A stretch of 64,000 bases of DNA, taken from positions 5,084,001 to 5,148,000 of the forward strand of contig NZ_AP018441.1 of NCBI RefSeq assembly GCF_009937975.1, given 5' to 3'. The notes under the pieces are model-generated. The model was not told the DNA's origin. It saw nothing but the letters and a program-made list of their open reading frames with translations, and did no database searches. The position numbers and the translations under genes are program-made. Numbering within the stretch: the first letter of the stretch is position 1; every line of letters starts with the position of its first letter. This stretch comes from Undibacterium sp. YM2 (GTDB lineage: Bacteria; Pseudomonadota; Gammaproteobacteria; Burkholderiales; Burkholderiaceae_D). This document shows positions 15,904-25,134 of this stretch, piece after piece.

Positions 15904-16907
15904 GCGAGCCATCCATGCACGAAGAATTAAACAATATCTACGCTGCCTTGCAAATCCACAATCAGCATAGCTATGCACTAGGCAATACTACTCCCATCCC
16001 TGTCACATCGACAGGTGCCCAAACCAGCCCGGCCCAGGCACTGACCGCCGCCATCAATAACAGCCTGTATGGCATGTACTATGTACGTGATGCTGCGGAT
16101 GAAGCTGCCCTGCCTTCGCAAAACCTGGTAGCCAACCTGAGCCAGGCCAACCAGACCTCAGACCGCTGGGACCCTGGCTGGAAAATTTACCAGCAAAGCC
16201 CCGATGGCCGCGTCATGATACAAAAAGGTGAGCGCAGCCGCACCGCAATGGCGGGCGAATACGCGGCCAACAAATGGCCGGGCATGCCAGCGCAGGCCGG
16301 TGAGCTGGTGAACTTGCGTGTGTATCCCGGCACTGCCGACATGCAGCAAGGCTTTTACTACGCGTTTGGCAGCAACCTGTCTGACCAGTTTGACGACTAT
16401 GAACTGATACGTTTTTACTTCAATGTTCCAGCGCATGCCGCAGCAGAATTACTCTACAGCCTGACCACACAACTGAACCGTTATGCCCTGCCCTTCAGGT
16501 ATAAAACCCTGGTCGATGCCAGTGCCTATCGCCGCGCCGATGCCGCTGTGCTGTATATCGCCAAGCGCCACTACGCCATGGTCGCAGCGCTGATGCAGGA
16601 CTTGCATGCCAGCCTGGGCAGCAAGCTGCGTGCAGCCACACCAATGTTTTGTAAATCCCTGATGAGTGGCATAGGTGTGGCAGAAGAACCAGGTACCGGT
16701 GAAAGCTTTGGCATGCACAGATGCAGGCTGGTGGCAGAAGGCATGGTCGATGCATGGCTGGCAGGCTCACAGAGCGTGAGCGCACGCGCAGACGCCGTGC
16801 AAAAACGCTTCGCCACGAATGGCATAGACATGCGCACCCCCTACCTGAACCGCAATTCAGTCAACCTGTTTGAAACACCCGTATTTAACGGAGGCTTGCT
16901 GTTATGA
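15900..16907 (+). CDS. HopA1-family protein, candidate phosphothreonine lyase of lanthipeptide biosynthesis
   Basis: A 335-residue member of the family named after the Pseudomonas type III effector HopA1. Conserved blocks include RFYFNV (171-176), PFRYKTL (198-204), RRADAAVLYI (211-220) and AEEPGTGESFGMHR (261-274). In class V lanthipeptide clusters the homologous protein eliminates phosphate from phospho-Ser/Thr to give dehydro residues. It overlaps the kinase gene upstream by 4 bases and the LanC-like gene downstream by 4 bases, so all three are translationally coupled. No type III secretion genes are present, so an effector role is unlikely. Confidence 0.85.
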   Translation: MSEPSMHEELNNIYAALQIHNQHSYALGNTTPIPVTSTGAQTSPAQALTAAINNSLYGMYYVRDAADEAALPSQNLVANLSQANQTSDRWDPGWKIYQQSPDGRVMIQKGERSRTAMAGEYAANKWPGMPAQAGELVNLRVYPGTADMQQGFYYAFGSNLSDQFDDYELIRFYFNVPAHAAAELLYSLTTQLNRYALPFRYKTLVDASAYRRADAAVLYIAKRHYAMVAALMQDLHASLGSKLRAATPMFCKSLMSGIGVAEEPGTGESFGMHRCRLVAEGMVDAWLAGSQSVSARADAVQKRFATNGIDMRTPYLNRNSVNLFETPVFNGGLLL

Positions 16908-18241
16908 ATGCACCGATCAATGTACCTATGACTACACCTGTAACTGCGCCTATGACTGCACCTATGAATGCGGTCATCAATCCTTACAAAGAAGTTTATC
17001 TCGACGTTGCCGACCGCATAGGTCGCAATTTATGCCGTGATGCGGTCTGGGATGGTGCGCGTTGCAACTGGCTGGGCTGGTCCATGGAAGCCGTGAATCA
17101 AAACTGGGTACCAGCTTACCGCTCCTTTGCCGGAGACCTGTATGGCGGCACCAGCGGCATCGCGCTGTTCCTCGCTGAACTGCATCAGTTCAGCGGCGAC
17201 AAGCAACAAAAACGGATACTCGAAGGTGCTTTGAACCAGGCACTGTCGCTGTCTGACAAAATGCAGGGTCCAGCCCGCAGTGGTTTTTACTCAGGCAGCA
17301 GCGGCTTTGCCTATGTGCTGGTACGCATAGGTACATTATTGAAAAATGAAGCCCTTATCGCCCGTGGCCTACGTGAAATGGCCAGCCTCAAAGAGCACGT
17401 GCCGGATGCGATGTTCATCGATGTCATCGGCGGCAGTGCCGGTGCCATACCGGCGATGTTGAAACTCGGCCTGGAACACCAGCGCCCCGACTTTATCGCC
17501 ATGGCGCAAAGCCATGGTGATTATTTACTGACACATGCCAGCAAGAGTGATGCTGGCTGGTCATGGGAAACCATGCATGTGCCCGGACAAAAACACCTGA
17601 CCGGTCATTCACATGGTGTGGCTGGCATCGTCACCGCCTTGTTGGAACTGTATCGCGCCACAGAAGAAAAACGCTACCTTGATGGTGCCAATGAAGGCTT
17701 GCGTTATGAACGCGGCCTGTTCAGTGCCCAGCACAATAACTGGCCAGACTTGCGCATCATGGACGCCAGCCAGACTGATGCACCACCGGTGTATAACATG
17801 GCCTGGTGCCATGGCGCACCCGGCATAGGTTTATCGCGCCTGCGCAATGTGGCACTGATGCCGGATGATGCCATGCTCATGCAGGAATTGAATGCGGCCA
17901 TACAAACCACGGCGAGTTCGCTGATGCCAGCCTGGGTGCATGGCATAAGTAATTTTTCGTTATGCCATGGTGCCTGCGGTAATGCTGAATTGATGATCAT
18001 GGCAGGGCAATATCTGAAACGCCCCGACCTGACCCAGATCGCAGAAAAGATAGGGCAGGAAGGCTGGCAGCATTATGGCCAGTCCGACATGCCCTGGCCT
18101 TGCGGCGTGGCGGGCACGGGTGAGACACCTAACCTGATGCTGGGTACGGCGGGCATAGGCCACTTTTATTTGCGTCTATATAATCCAGAGGCTGTGCCTT
18201 CGGTGTTGATCGTGACGCCGCCGGAGAAGGTGGGGAGTTGA
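16904..18241 (+). CDS. LanC-like cyclase of a class V-like lanthipeptide system
   Basis: A 445-residue alpha/alpha-barrel protein of the LanC family, which catalyses thioether formation between Cys and dehydrated Thr/Ser. Barrel repeats carry Gly-rich turns (GGTSGIALFLAEL, GFYSGSSGFAY, GHSHGVAGIVTALL, WCHGAPGIGLSRL, LCHGACGNAEL). The zinc ligands expected from NisC are present: Cys302 (WCHG) and Cys354-His355 (CHG). His235/His237 in HSHG fit the active-site histidine region. The first 25 residues are a low-complexity Met/Thr/Pro stretch, and a start at Met21 is possible, but the ATGA overlap favours 16904. It is the last gene of the set. Confidence 0.88.
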   Translation: MNAPINVPMTTPVTAPMTAPMNAVINPYKEVYLDVADRIGRNLCRDAVWDGARCNWLGWSMEAVNQNWVPAYRSFAGDLYGGTSGIALFLAELHQFSGDKQQKRILEGALNQALSLSDKMQGPARSGFYSGSSGFAYVLVRIGTLLKNEALIARGLREMASLKEHVPDAMFIDVIGGSAGAIPAMLKLGLEHQRPDFIAMAQSHGDYLLTHASKSDAGWSWETMHVPGQKHLTGHSHGVAGIVTALLELYRATEEKRYLDGANEGLRYERGLFSAQHNNWPDLRIMDASQTDAPPVYNMAWCHGAPGIGLSRLRNVALMPDDAMLMQELNAAIQTTASSLMPAWVHGISNFSLCHGACGNAELMIMAGQYLKRPDLTQIAEKIGQEGWQHYGQSDMPWPCGVAGTGETPNLMLGTAGIGHFYLRLYNPEAVPSVLIVTPPEKVGS

Positions 18242-18253
18242 TTGAAATTTTGC

Positions 18254-18367
18254 AGGTTGGGCTACGCTTCATCAGCCTGGCGAGGCCCGGCCCAACACTT
18301 GGCCTCAACATACGTATACGTTATTTAAACGCCGAGTGTTGGGCTGGTAAACCGCAGCCCAACCTAC
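18254..18367. repeat. Dispersed palindromic repeat, copy 1
   Basis: The region begins AGGTTGGGCTACGCTTCATC and ends with GCAGCCCAACCTAC, so its ends pair. It contains TACGTATACG and AAACGCCGAGTGTTGGGCTG. A second copy lies at 63588-63703. It occupies the gap between the convergent lanthipeptide operon and the DUF1843 gene, where it may also end transcription. Confidence 0.85.
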
Positions 18368-18374
18368 AAACACA

Positions 18375-18674
18375 TTAAAACAAACGACTGTAATAAGCCA
18401 CTTGCGCTTTCAAACGCGCGACTTCTGCCTGGTCACCGCGTGTTACTGCATCTTGTATCGCTACACCATATAAAGCCTGTGGCGGTAAGCCCTTGGCTTT
18501 CATGGCTTTTTCCAGCGATGGCAAGAGACGTTCTATTTCTGATGCAGCCGCAAGATAATCGAGTGCCTGATCGCGTATCGCAGTGATCTTGCTGAGATCA
18601 CCACTGGCGATGGCTTCATGGATGGGGACGCCATATAAAGCGGCCATGGGTGCGATGTGAGTTGGGGAAACCAT
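18375..18674 (-). CDS. DUF1843 (GDL-motif) protein, two repeats
   Basis: A 99-residue protein with two DUF1843-type helical units: LYGVPIHEAIASGDLSKI near the start and LYGVAIQDAVTRGDQAEVAR near the end. The unit pattern is YG-x-x-I-x-x-A-x-x-x-GD(L/Q), followed by a charged helix. Such proteins are found beside radical SAM/SPASM maturases, and the likely role is substrate or partner of the enzyme just upstream on the same strand (gap about 120 bases). There are no cysteines, so any modification would be on carbon or backbone. Confidence 0.82.
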   Translation of the reverse strand: MVSPTHIAPMAALYGVPIHEAIASGDLSKITAIRDQALDYLAAASEIERLLPSLEKAMKAKGLPPQALYGVAIQDAVTRGDQAEVARLKAQVAYYSRLF

Positions 18675-18798
18675 ATCTACTCCTTTTAGGAAATGCTGGC
18701 AGCAAATGAAGACAATTAACTGCCTTGCGGATGAAGGAAAATATTTTTCAACACCAAAATCATCCCGACCTTCAGAAACAATGGCCGGGCTTTGATCG

Positions 18799-20268
18799 TC
18801 AGACTGTGCTGGTCAGCACATGCAGGCGATCGAGTACGCTCTTGAGTTCTGTCATGACGGCTTGCCGTCTGGCTTCTTCAATGGCATATTTTTGTGCGGC
18901 TGCAGCGACATCGGCATGGCAGTGCGGACACTCGGTCTCGTCCTGCCAGATGTACTCATGACAGTTGCGGCACAATCCCAGTTCAGGCAAGGGATTGCTG
19001 CTGGTGCGTTCTGCCACGCGTGGTGCTGGCGCAGGTTCCTCAGGCAGAATTTGCCTGCCGGGAATCGCTTCTTCATACAGTTCAAACCTGCCTATGGCAA
19101 AAGGCTTGTCAGGCGCTGGTGCCACTTTGCGGATTTTTTCATGTATGCCGCGTTTCTCCAGCTTCAGTGCGCGGTAGTGGCAATAGGGATTATTGCCGGG
19201 CTTGCCGAACAGGGAATCTGAAGTCCAGGTGCAGCCACCACGGCAGACATCGGCGTAGTAGCAGGTGCGGCAATGACCCCATAGTGAATCGATATTGCGC
19301 ATGCGACCAAAGTGCAAAGCCTCAGACGTGTTCCACAACTCTGCCACGGCAGTGTCACGGACATTGCCACCACCATAGGTTTCCGTCGCCAGTGATGGGC
19401 AACCCTTGATGGTACCGTCCGCTTCGAGGCCGATGACATTCTGGCCAGCAGCGCAACCTGTCCAGTGCAGTGTTTCATCGCCGAGGCCACGCCAGTGATG
19501 CTCGAAGGGACCGAAGTAACCAAGGTTATTGCCAAAGGTCAGCAACAGGCCGCGTTGCTGACCTTCATGATAAAGCCGGTTCAACAAGGGCATGAGTTCG
19601 AGCACACGATGCGGTTGCAACAACAGGTGGTCATTCTCTACCGCATTGCCCATGGCCACGGTGATCTGTAATTGCCAGTGAGTGGCACCTGCTTCGATGA
19701 TGCGGTTGAACAGCGGCTCCAGCTGATCTATGGTCTCTGCACCTATCTGGGTATTACAGCTGACACCCAGGCCCAGGGATTTGGCGGTTTCCATGGCACG
19801 CAGGGCATCATTCCAGGAGCCGACGACACCGCGCAACCTGTCGTGATAATCCTTCATGCCATCGATGGACACACCTATGCCAAACAAACCGGCCTGCTTG
19901 CCTGCTTCCAGCCTTGCAGTATTGAGGTTACGGGCACCGGTTTGCATGCCCACCCGGATGCCGTGACCAGCAATACGTTCCACCATTTGCAGCCAGTCCT
20001 TGCGCAAGAAGGCTTCGCCACCTATGAGGGTGATTTCACGCGTGCCCAGGGCGGCCAGTTGATCGATCACGGAAAAAGCTTCTTCGGTAGAGAGCTCACC
20101 CACCCTGCGTTTGCCTGCACGTGAGCCGCAATGACTGCATTTCAAATTGCAGGCGAGGGTAATTTCCCACACCACGTGCACAGGAGTATGGCCGTTGAGA
20201 TCAGACAGCGTACGCGCCCTGGCGGGTTGGGATGCTTGAGAAGATTGAGATACAAGAGTTTGTTCCAT
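18799..20268 (-). CDS. Radical SAM/SPASM maturase associated with GDL-motif peptides
   Basis: A 489-residue radical SAM enzyme. The CxxxCxxC cluster motif is C40-NLK-C44-SH-C47, followed by LIGGEAF. A SPASM region with several auxiliary-cluster cysteines follows (GCAAGQ, GCPSL, HCRTCYYADVCRGGC). The C-terminal 60 or so residues carry a zinc-ribbon-like CRNC...CPHC pair and a helical tail, an addition beyond the core SPASM fold. The start at 20268 has GGAG upstream; the ATG at 20304 lacks one. It lies between two DUF1843 genes in the same direction, matching the GDL-peptide maturase arrangement. The chemistry performed is unknown. Confidence 0.88.
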   Translation of the reverse strand: MEQTLVSQSSQASQPARARTLSDLNGHTPVHVVWEITLACNLKCSHCGSRAGKRRVGELSTEEAFSVIDQLAALGTREITLIGGEAFLRKDWLQMVERIAGHGIRVGMQTGARNLNTARLEAGKQAGLFGIGVSIDGMKDYHDRLRGVVGSWNDALRAMETAKSLGLGVSCNTQIGAETIDQLEPLFNRIIEAGATHWQLQITVAMGNAVENDHLLLQPHRVLELMPLLNRLYHEGQQRGLLLTFGNNLGYFGPFEHHWRGLGDETLHWTGCAAGQNVIGLEADGTIKGCPSLATETYGGGNVRDTAVAELWNTSEALHFGRMRNIDSLWGHCRTCYYADVCRGGCTWTSDSLFGKPGNNPYCHYRALKLEKRGIHEKIRKVAPAPDKPFAIGRFELYEEAIPGRQILPEEPAPAPRVAERTSSNPLPELGLCRNCHEYIWQDETECPHCHADVAAAAQKYAIEEARRQAVMTELKSVLDRLHVLTSTV

Positions 20269-20324
20269 ACTAGGCTCCGGTGGCAAATGCCAGCAAGCTG
20301 GCATCCGGGATCATGCGGCTGTAC

Positions 20325-20771
20325 TTATTTGCTGGCGTTGAGTTGTGCCAACAGGCTCTGTGCGAGTTCTTTCAGACGATCGACTTCGGCCTGATCACCA
20401 CGCGCCTGCGCGTCCTGAATCGCGACGCCATAAGGTGTGACAGGATGAAACGCGGCGGCAGTGTTACCACCGAGCAGATTATTGTAGGAAGCGAGTTCAG
20501 ATTTGATGCGGGAGATCTCAACCTGATCGCCACGGGCGACGGCGTCTTGTATGGTGACGGCATACAGGGGACGTATGATGCCGCCCTTGCTTTTGATGGC
20601 GCTTTCCAGCTCTGGCAATAAGCGGGCGACATCAGCCGCGCCAGCCAGGTGGGCGAAGGCTGCATCACGTGCGGCACTCATTTTGGCAGCATCGCCACTG
20701 GCAATCGCATCACTCATTGCCGCTCCATACAGGGGAATAAAACCGCCAAAAGTCTCTTTACTGGTAGTCAT
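20325..20771 (-). CDS. DUF1843 (GDL-motif) protein, three repeats
   Basis: A 148-residue protein with three DUF1843 units: LYGAAMSDAIASGDAAKM, LYAVTIQDAVARGDQVEI and PYGVAIQDAQARGDQAEV, each followed by a helical segment. It is the first gene of the minus-strand set with the radical SAM enzyme and the two-repeat protein. It has no cysteines. It is inferred to be a peptide substrate or scaffold for the maturase. Confidence 0.82.
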   Translation of the reverse strand: MTTSKETFGGFIPLYGAAMSDAIASGDAAKMSAARDAAFAHLAGAADVARLLPELESAIKSKGGIIRPLYAVTIQDAVARGDQVEISRIKSELASYNNLLGGNTAAAFHPVTPYGVAIQDAQARGDQAEVDRLKELAQSLLAQLNASK

Positions 20772-20981
20772 GAGTTGCTCCTTGAGATAAATCCGGTTAT
20801 GAAAAGGGTGGGTATCTAGGGAATTCTGGAAATCTGCCTGCTATCAATATGGCAAGCTTAATTAGTATATTTTCAATTATCGAAAAGTCAATGTCATTAT
20901 TCTTTTTTTAATTAAAGAATATGGAGAGGAGTGCTTTACAATCTTTATTTCCGTCAAAACACACGATGTAAGAACAGGCTT

Positions 20982-21599
20982 ATGGCAAGAATCAGCGGTA
21001 CCGAAGGCTATGCAGAAATGGCGGATTACCTGGTGCAACAGTGGCAGGAAATTTCCTTCGAAGAACATCATGCCGCAGTCTTGCACCTGTTTCCGGCAAC
21101 ACCTGGCCGTGTGCTCGATCTGGGTTCTGGCATAGGCAGTGATGCCGCTGCATTTGCTGCATTGGGGCATCAGGTTGTTGCGGTAGAACCTGTCAGTGAA
21201 TTACGCCTGCCCGGCATTGAACTGCATGACTCAGACCTCATCACCTGGCTGGATGACAGCCTGCCCGACCTGGCTTTGCTCAGCTCCAGAAAAGAAACTT
21301 TTGACCTCATCATGCTGAGTGCCGTGTGGATGCATCTGGACGAAGCTCAGCGTCAGCAGGCCATGCCCCGGCTGGCGAGTTTGATGAATGCATCGGCAAC
21401 CCTGATATTGTCGCTGCGCCATGGCCCTGTTCCTGCCGGGCGACGGATGTTTGATGTCAGCGCGGCAGAGACGATAGAACTGGCTGCTCTGCAAAACCTG
21501 AAACCCATTTTGCATGTAGAAGCAGCGTCAATACAAAAACTCAACCAGCAAAGCGGGGTGACATGGACACGGCTGGCGTTCAGGCATGCAACATCGTAA
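20982..21599 (+). CDS. Class I SAM-dependent methyltransferase
   Basis: About 205 residues with a Rossmann methyltransferase fold: VLDLGSGIGSDAAAFAALGH (motif I), VVAVEPVSELR (motif II) and DLIMLSAVWMHLD (motif post-II/III). The ATG at 20982 is preferred to GTG at 20931, which sits directly on a purine-rich sequence with no spacing. It is transcribed away from the DUF1843/radical SAM operon and towards the ScyD/E-like gene. Substrate unknown. Confidence 0.82.
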   Translation: MARISGTEGYAEMADYLVQQWQEISFEEHHAAVLHLFPATPGRVLDLGSGIGSDAAAFAALGHQVVAVEPVSELRLPGIELHDSDLITWLDDSLPDLALLSSRKETFDLIMLSAVWMHLDEAQRQQAMPRLASLMNASATLILSLRHGPVPAGRRMFDVSAAETIELAALQNLKPILHVEAASIQKLNQQSGVTWTRLAFRHATS

Positions 21600-21710
21600 A
21601 GCGACAAAAATACAAAGATGCAAAGACACATATCATATTGACCACAATTATCTTTTGTGAAACACTGGCCTGCATTGAACTAATTTCAGGCTCATTTTCA
21701 GGCTCACTAC

Positions 21711-22796
21711 ATGGCAAACCCGCTACCCATCGTTGTGCCACAACTCATGATGCAGCAGCGATGCGCATCCAGCATTGTCTTGCGCGGTCTGAATAATCCG
21801 CGCGGCATCAAACTCAAACATGATGGCAGCCTGTTGCTGGTAGAAGCAGGCAGCGGCGACGCAGGGCAGCCTTTCTCTGGACGACTACTGCAATTCAAAC
21901 AGGATACTGATGGCGGGTACGCAAGGTGCGAGGTACTCGCTGATGGTTTTCGCTCCATGAATATGCAGGCTCGCATGTGCCGGGATGAAATATTTGGACT
22001 TGCCGATATTGCCTACGGCGAAGGTCGCTGGTTGCTAAGTCAGACAGATTATGTTGCTGGTTCCCGTATTCTTGATTTGACTAGCTTGCCGCCTCAGCCA
22101 CTTATCCATAGCAGTGGCAATTTAAATACGCTTTGTTATCACCCACAAAGACAAAGCTGGCTGACGGTCAAGCCAGATACCAATCAGGCGATAGAATTCA
22201 TTGATGGCCAGCCGGAAACAGTAGTCGGTGTACTGGCAGATTTATCTGGTGGCCAGCATGCGGTGCCAGTGACGATTATCCTGGATCAAAGCTCAACAAC
22301 AGGTGAGGCTAATCAGCCTGTATTGATTTCCCTGTTCTCTGGCGAGTTGCAAGGCGATGCCGACAAGATGGGCATCAACTTTGAAAAAGGCGTCAGCCAG
22401 ATCGTCAGGCTGGATCTTGCCACGGGCGAAGTCAGCACAGTCATAGCAGGCCTGACGCTGGCCACCGCCATGGCATTCACAGAACAAGGTCAATTGCTGG
22501 TGCTGGAATTATGCGAGGATTTTTTAGAACCCATGCCTGCAAATGAAGTACCGCAAACCGCCTGGCATGGTGGTTTCAAGCGCTATTCCGGTCGCCTGCT
22601 TCGCTTTGATCTGGACAAGGGCACGGTAACTTGTCTTGCCAGGCATCTGGATACACCGTCGAATTTATGCGTGACAGGCAATACGGTCTTCATCAGCGAA
22701 GGCATGGGCTTGCCCGGCCGCCCCATCGCCAATGCAGATGGAGAAACCGTGGCCCTCGAAGGCTATGTGCGCAAACTCATACTACCCGTCAATTAA
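21711..22796 (+). CDS. ScyD/ScyE-like beta-propeller protein
   Basis: A 361-residue beta-propeller of the NHL/SMP-30 type. The opening VLRGLNNPRGIKL...GSLLLVEAG is typical of the ScyD/ScyE family, named from the cyanobacterial scytonemin cluster; the role of those proteins is unclear. Blades continue through ATAMAFTEQGQLLVLEL and TPSNLCVTGNTVFISEG. No signal peptide is evident. It lies next to a minus-strand ebo block with only a 1-base gap to the convergent GAF gene. In cyanobacteria, scy and ebo genes are also found together, which supports the family call. Confidence 0.65.
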   Translation: MANPLPIVVPQLMMQQRCASSIVLRGLNNPRGIKLKHDGSLLLVEAGSGDAGQPFSGRLLQFKQDTDGGYARCEVLADGFRSMNMQARMCRDEIFGLADIAYGEGRWLLSQTDYVAGSRILDLTSLPPQPLIHSSGNLNTLCYHPQRQSWLTVKPDTNQAIEFIDGQPETVVGVLADLSGGQHAVPVTIILDQSSTTGEANQPVLISLFSGELQGDADKMGINFEKGVSQIVRLDLATGEVSTVIAGLTLATAMAFTEQGQLLVLELCEDFLEPMPANEVPQTAWHGGFKRYSGRLLRFDLDKGTVTCLARHLDTPSNLCVTGNTVFISEGMGLPGRPIANADGETVALEGYVRKLILPVN

Positions 22797-22797
22797 T

Positions 22798-23238
22798 TCA
22801 GGCAGCCTGCAAACGCGCAGTCAGTTCAGCCAGTTTGGCAGGGAAAGGCGCCTGTGCCACCCACTCTGCCGGGTCACCTTCTTTTTGCCAGGCAAAGCCA
22901 ACCACCGCCATGACATCGCCCGCTTTGCTTAGCAGGGGAATCGCGATTGCCGCCTGCGCACCAACGGCCTTGGCACCGGGCCGTATATTGCCGCTTTTAT
23001 CGTCTTGCAGATTGCAGGTTTGCACAGGTGTCTTGCTTAGTTGTGCCGCACCTGCCATGCCCTTGCCATGACTGACATGGGCAACGATGGCGAGCACAGG
23101 TTCAGGTATGCGCAAGGCGGCACTCAGGTATAAATCTTCACCGCGCTGTACATGGATGGTACCTGCGGCGGCATCCAGATTGGCGATGCTGTCTTCCAGC
23201 CATTGCTGATGCTCTGTGTTTTTTTCAAACATATTCAT
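22798..23238 (-). CDS. GAF-domain protein
   Basis: A 146-residue protein with a single GAF-like fold (VLAIVAHVSHGKGMAGAA, then AVGAQAAIAIPLL and VMAVVGFAW). GAF domains bind small ligands. No output domain is fused. It is the last gene of the minus-strand ebo block, 25 bases after eboA, so it may be co-transcribed. Confidence 0.75.
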   Translation of the reverse strand: MNMFEKNTEHQQWLEDSIANLDAAAGTIHVQRGEDLYLSAALRIPEPVLAIVAHVSHGKGMAGAAQLSKTPVQTCNLQDDKSGNIRPGAKAVGAQAAIAIPLLSKAGDVMAVVGFAWQKEGDPAEWVAQAPFPAKLAELTARLQAA

Positions 23239-23263
23239 TCCCCTCAGTTTATGAGTATTGCTA

Positions 23264-24163
23264 TCAGTGTGAGTCTTGCAACAGCTCTTGCCAGCTCAGG
23301 TCTCTTGCTGCGGTAATCAGATTTTGTTGCTGGCACAGTGTGCGAATCTTGCTGTCATGGGCAGACAGGCTTTTGGCGATCGCCAGCTTTTCTGCCATGC
23401 TGCCTTGTTCAAGAGCACGCAATAATTCTGGTTCACCGAGCAATGCCAGTTGTGGTGTCACGCAGCGCCATAGCTCGGGGCTGATAGTACGCCCTGCTGC
23501 CCAGCGTTCATGGGCGAGATCAATCAGAATACTGGCAAGAGCAGGATTATTTCTTTGCTCCAGGCCTTGTATTGGCCATAGCGGGCTGTCGAGAAAAAAA
23601 CATTTGACGACCATCTGGTTCCAGGCAGCCTCATCAAATACCTGCATGGGATAAGGGTTACGATGTGCCATCGCTTCAAAAATGGGACGCATGCTGGAAC
23701 GTATCGCCTCGCGGGCGCGGTGTTCTATCACCGCCGCCGCGGGATACAAGGGAAAGCCGGAATACAGGGCGATCAGCTCATTGATCTCGGCACTGTCAGC
23801 GCTGCTGTCAAGCTGGCTGGCGAATTGCGCTTCATCACCGGCGTAGCTGGCGAGTAGGAAAGCCACCCTGGCTGCGATATCGACGCTCCAGGCCGAGGGG
23901 TCAAAACCAGGGCGTAGTACATGCGCTGCGGCCAGTTCATCCGCACTCAAGTTCAAATCCTGTTTGCCAAGTTTGCGCGAAGCCATGCCCATGGCGCGAT
24001 ACACGTCACGTTCCTGTTTCGCGGTACTGATTTGCTGGCATTGCAGGCGGAACCATAGCAAGGCTTCTGGCATGCTGCGTGCGGCTATCCAGATATCGAG
24101 TTGCGACAAAGCTGCTGCAGTTGGTGTCAGTGCCTGCATTTCTTCTAAAGATGGATGTCTCAT
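23264..24163 (-). CDS. eboA: EboA-like protein
   Basis: A 299-residue protein matching the EboA family in the block around NQMVVKCFFLDSPLWPIQGL, followed by DLAHERWAAGR. Its biochemical role is unknown. It belongs to the ebo (EDB) set, which in cyanobacteria helps move a scytonemin precursor and in Pseudomonas is tied to nematode repulsion. The start at 24163 (MRHPSLEEMQ) is preferred because the longer frame upstream overlaps eboC and is composed of shadow sequence. It lies 23 bases downstream of eboC. Confidence 0.78.
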   Translation of the reverse strand: MRHPSLEEMQALTPTAAALSQLDIWIAARSMPEALLWFRLQCQQISTAKQERDVYRAMGMASRKLGKQDLNLSADELAAAHVLRPGFDPSAWSVDIAARVAFLLASYAGDEAQFASQLDSSADSAEINELIALYSGFPLYPAAAVIEHRAREAIRSSMRPIFEAMAHRNPYPMQVFDEAAWNQMVVKCFFLDSPLWPIQGLEQRNNPALASILIDLAHERWAAGRTISPELWRCVTPQLALLGEPELLRALEQGSMAEKLAIAKSLSAHDSKIRTLCQQQNLITAARDLSWQELLQDSH

Positions 24164-24186
24164 GATGGCCGCCTTCAAATGATGGA

Positions 24187-25134
24187 TCAGGTTCCGGGAA
24201 TCACACGTTGCAAGACCCTGGTCAGGATAAAGGCGCCCAGGCAAAATGCCACGGCGGCAAGGCCGCCACCGGCGATGGCAATCACCAGTGCATCCAGCAA
24301 GGATGTTGCCGCAATCAATTGCGCCACGGCCCTGGGTACCGAACCTGCCAGATGACGGGTAATCAATAAACGCACAGCGATAACGTCTGCAACGATCAGG
24401 GCCAGCAGCATCAGCAAGGCCAGCCCGCCGTCGGCCCAACTACTGACCGAGCGGCTGCCATACAAAAGCACAGGCAAGGCCAGTATCAGCAAAGGCCACA
24501 GGCTGCCAAGACGATTCAGGCTCTCCTGTTTTGCTGCATAGGTCAGTCCTACGACATGCGCCCAGATAGCCAGCGCTGCCAGCACCACAGTGGTATTGAG
24601 CAATACAGTGCTGGTCCGCGGCGGCTCGCCCGTAGCATTGAGTTCAAGCATCATGACACTGGCAGCCGCAACAAAATACACCAGTGCGCGGCACAGGCCC
24701 ATGATCAGCGGGCTCAGTGGATTGCCCTTATGCCAGACGTTGTACAGCAGGATGGTGGCAGCCAGTGCGCAGCCACAAACAATGGCCCAGGTGCCGTAAT
24801 AACTGAGTATGGCAATGCCAGCCACCTGCAGGATAAAGCCTATGGCAAACACGGCCCTCGCGCTGATCTGGCCAGAAGGAATCGGTCGCCCCGGTCTTTC
24901 GCGGGCATCAATTTCACGGTCAAAGGCATCATTCAAATACATGCCCGCGCAATAAAAAGCCGATATCGCCAGCATGACCAGCAGCACATGCATGAGTGAC
25001 AAGGGGCGACCAGTAATACTGCCAGCAACGATGGCACCCGCCAGCACATTGGTCCATACGGTAGGCAGATTGGATACCCGGCCCAGCCGCAGATAAATAC
25101 CCATGCGGCTGTTATTCATGACTAAAGTATTCAT
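24187..25134 (-). CDS. eboC: EboC, UbiA-family prenyltransferase
   Basis: A 315-residue polytopic membrane protein of the UbiA superfamily with about eight or nine hydrophobic helices. The first Asp-rich motif is NDAFDREIDARERPGRPIPS, which binds the prenyl diphosphate through Mg2+. The start overlaps the stop of eboE by 4 bases (ATGA). UbiA enzymes attach prenyl groups to aromatic or other acceptors. In the ebo set the acceptor is not known. Confidence 0.85.
   Translation of the reverse strand: MNTLVMNNSRMGIYLRLGRVSNLPTVWTNVLAGAIVAGSITGRPLSLMHVLLVMLAISAFYCAGMYLNDAFDREIDARERPGRPIPSGQISARAVFAIGFILQVAGIAILSYYGTWAIVCGCALAATILLYNVWHKGNPLSPLIMGLCRALVYFVAAASVMMLELNATGEPPRTSTVLLNTTVVLAALAIWAHVVGLTYAAKQESLNRLGSLWPLLILALPVLLYGSRSVSSWADGGLALLMLLALIVADVIAVRLLITRHLAGSVPRAVAQLIAATSLLDALVIAIAGGGLAAVAFCLGAFILTRVLQRVIPGT

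Noticed and set aside
15900..16907. Type III secretion effector HopA1
   Set aside because: The family name suggests an effector, but there are no secretion genes and the gene is coupled to a kinase and a LanC cyclase, which fits lanthipeptide biosynthesis.
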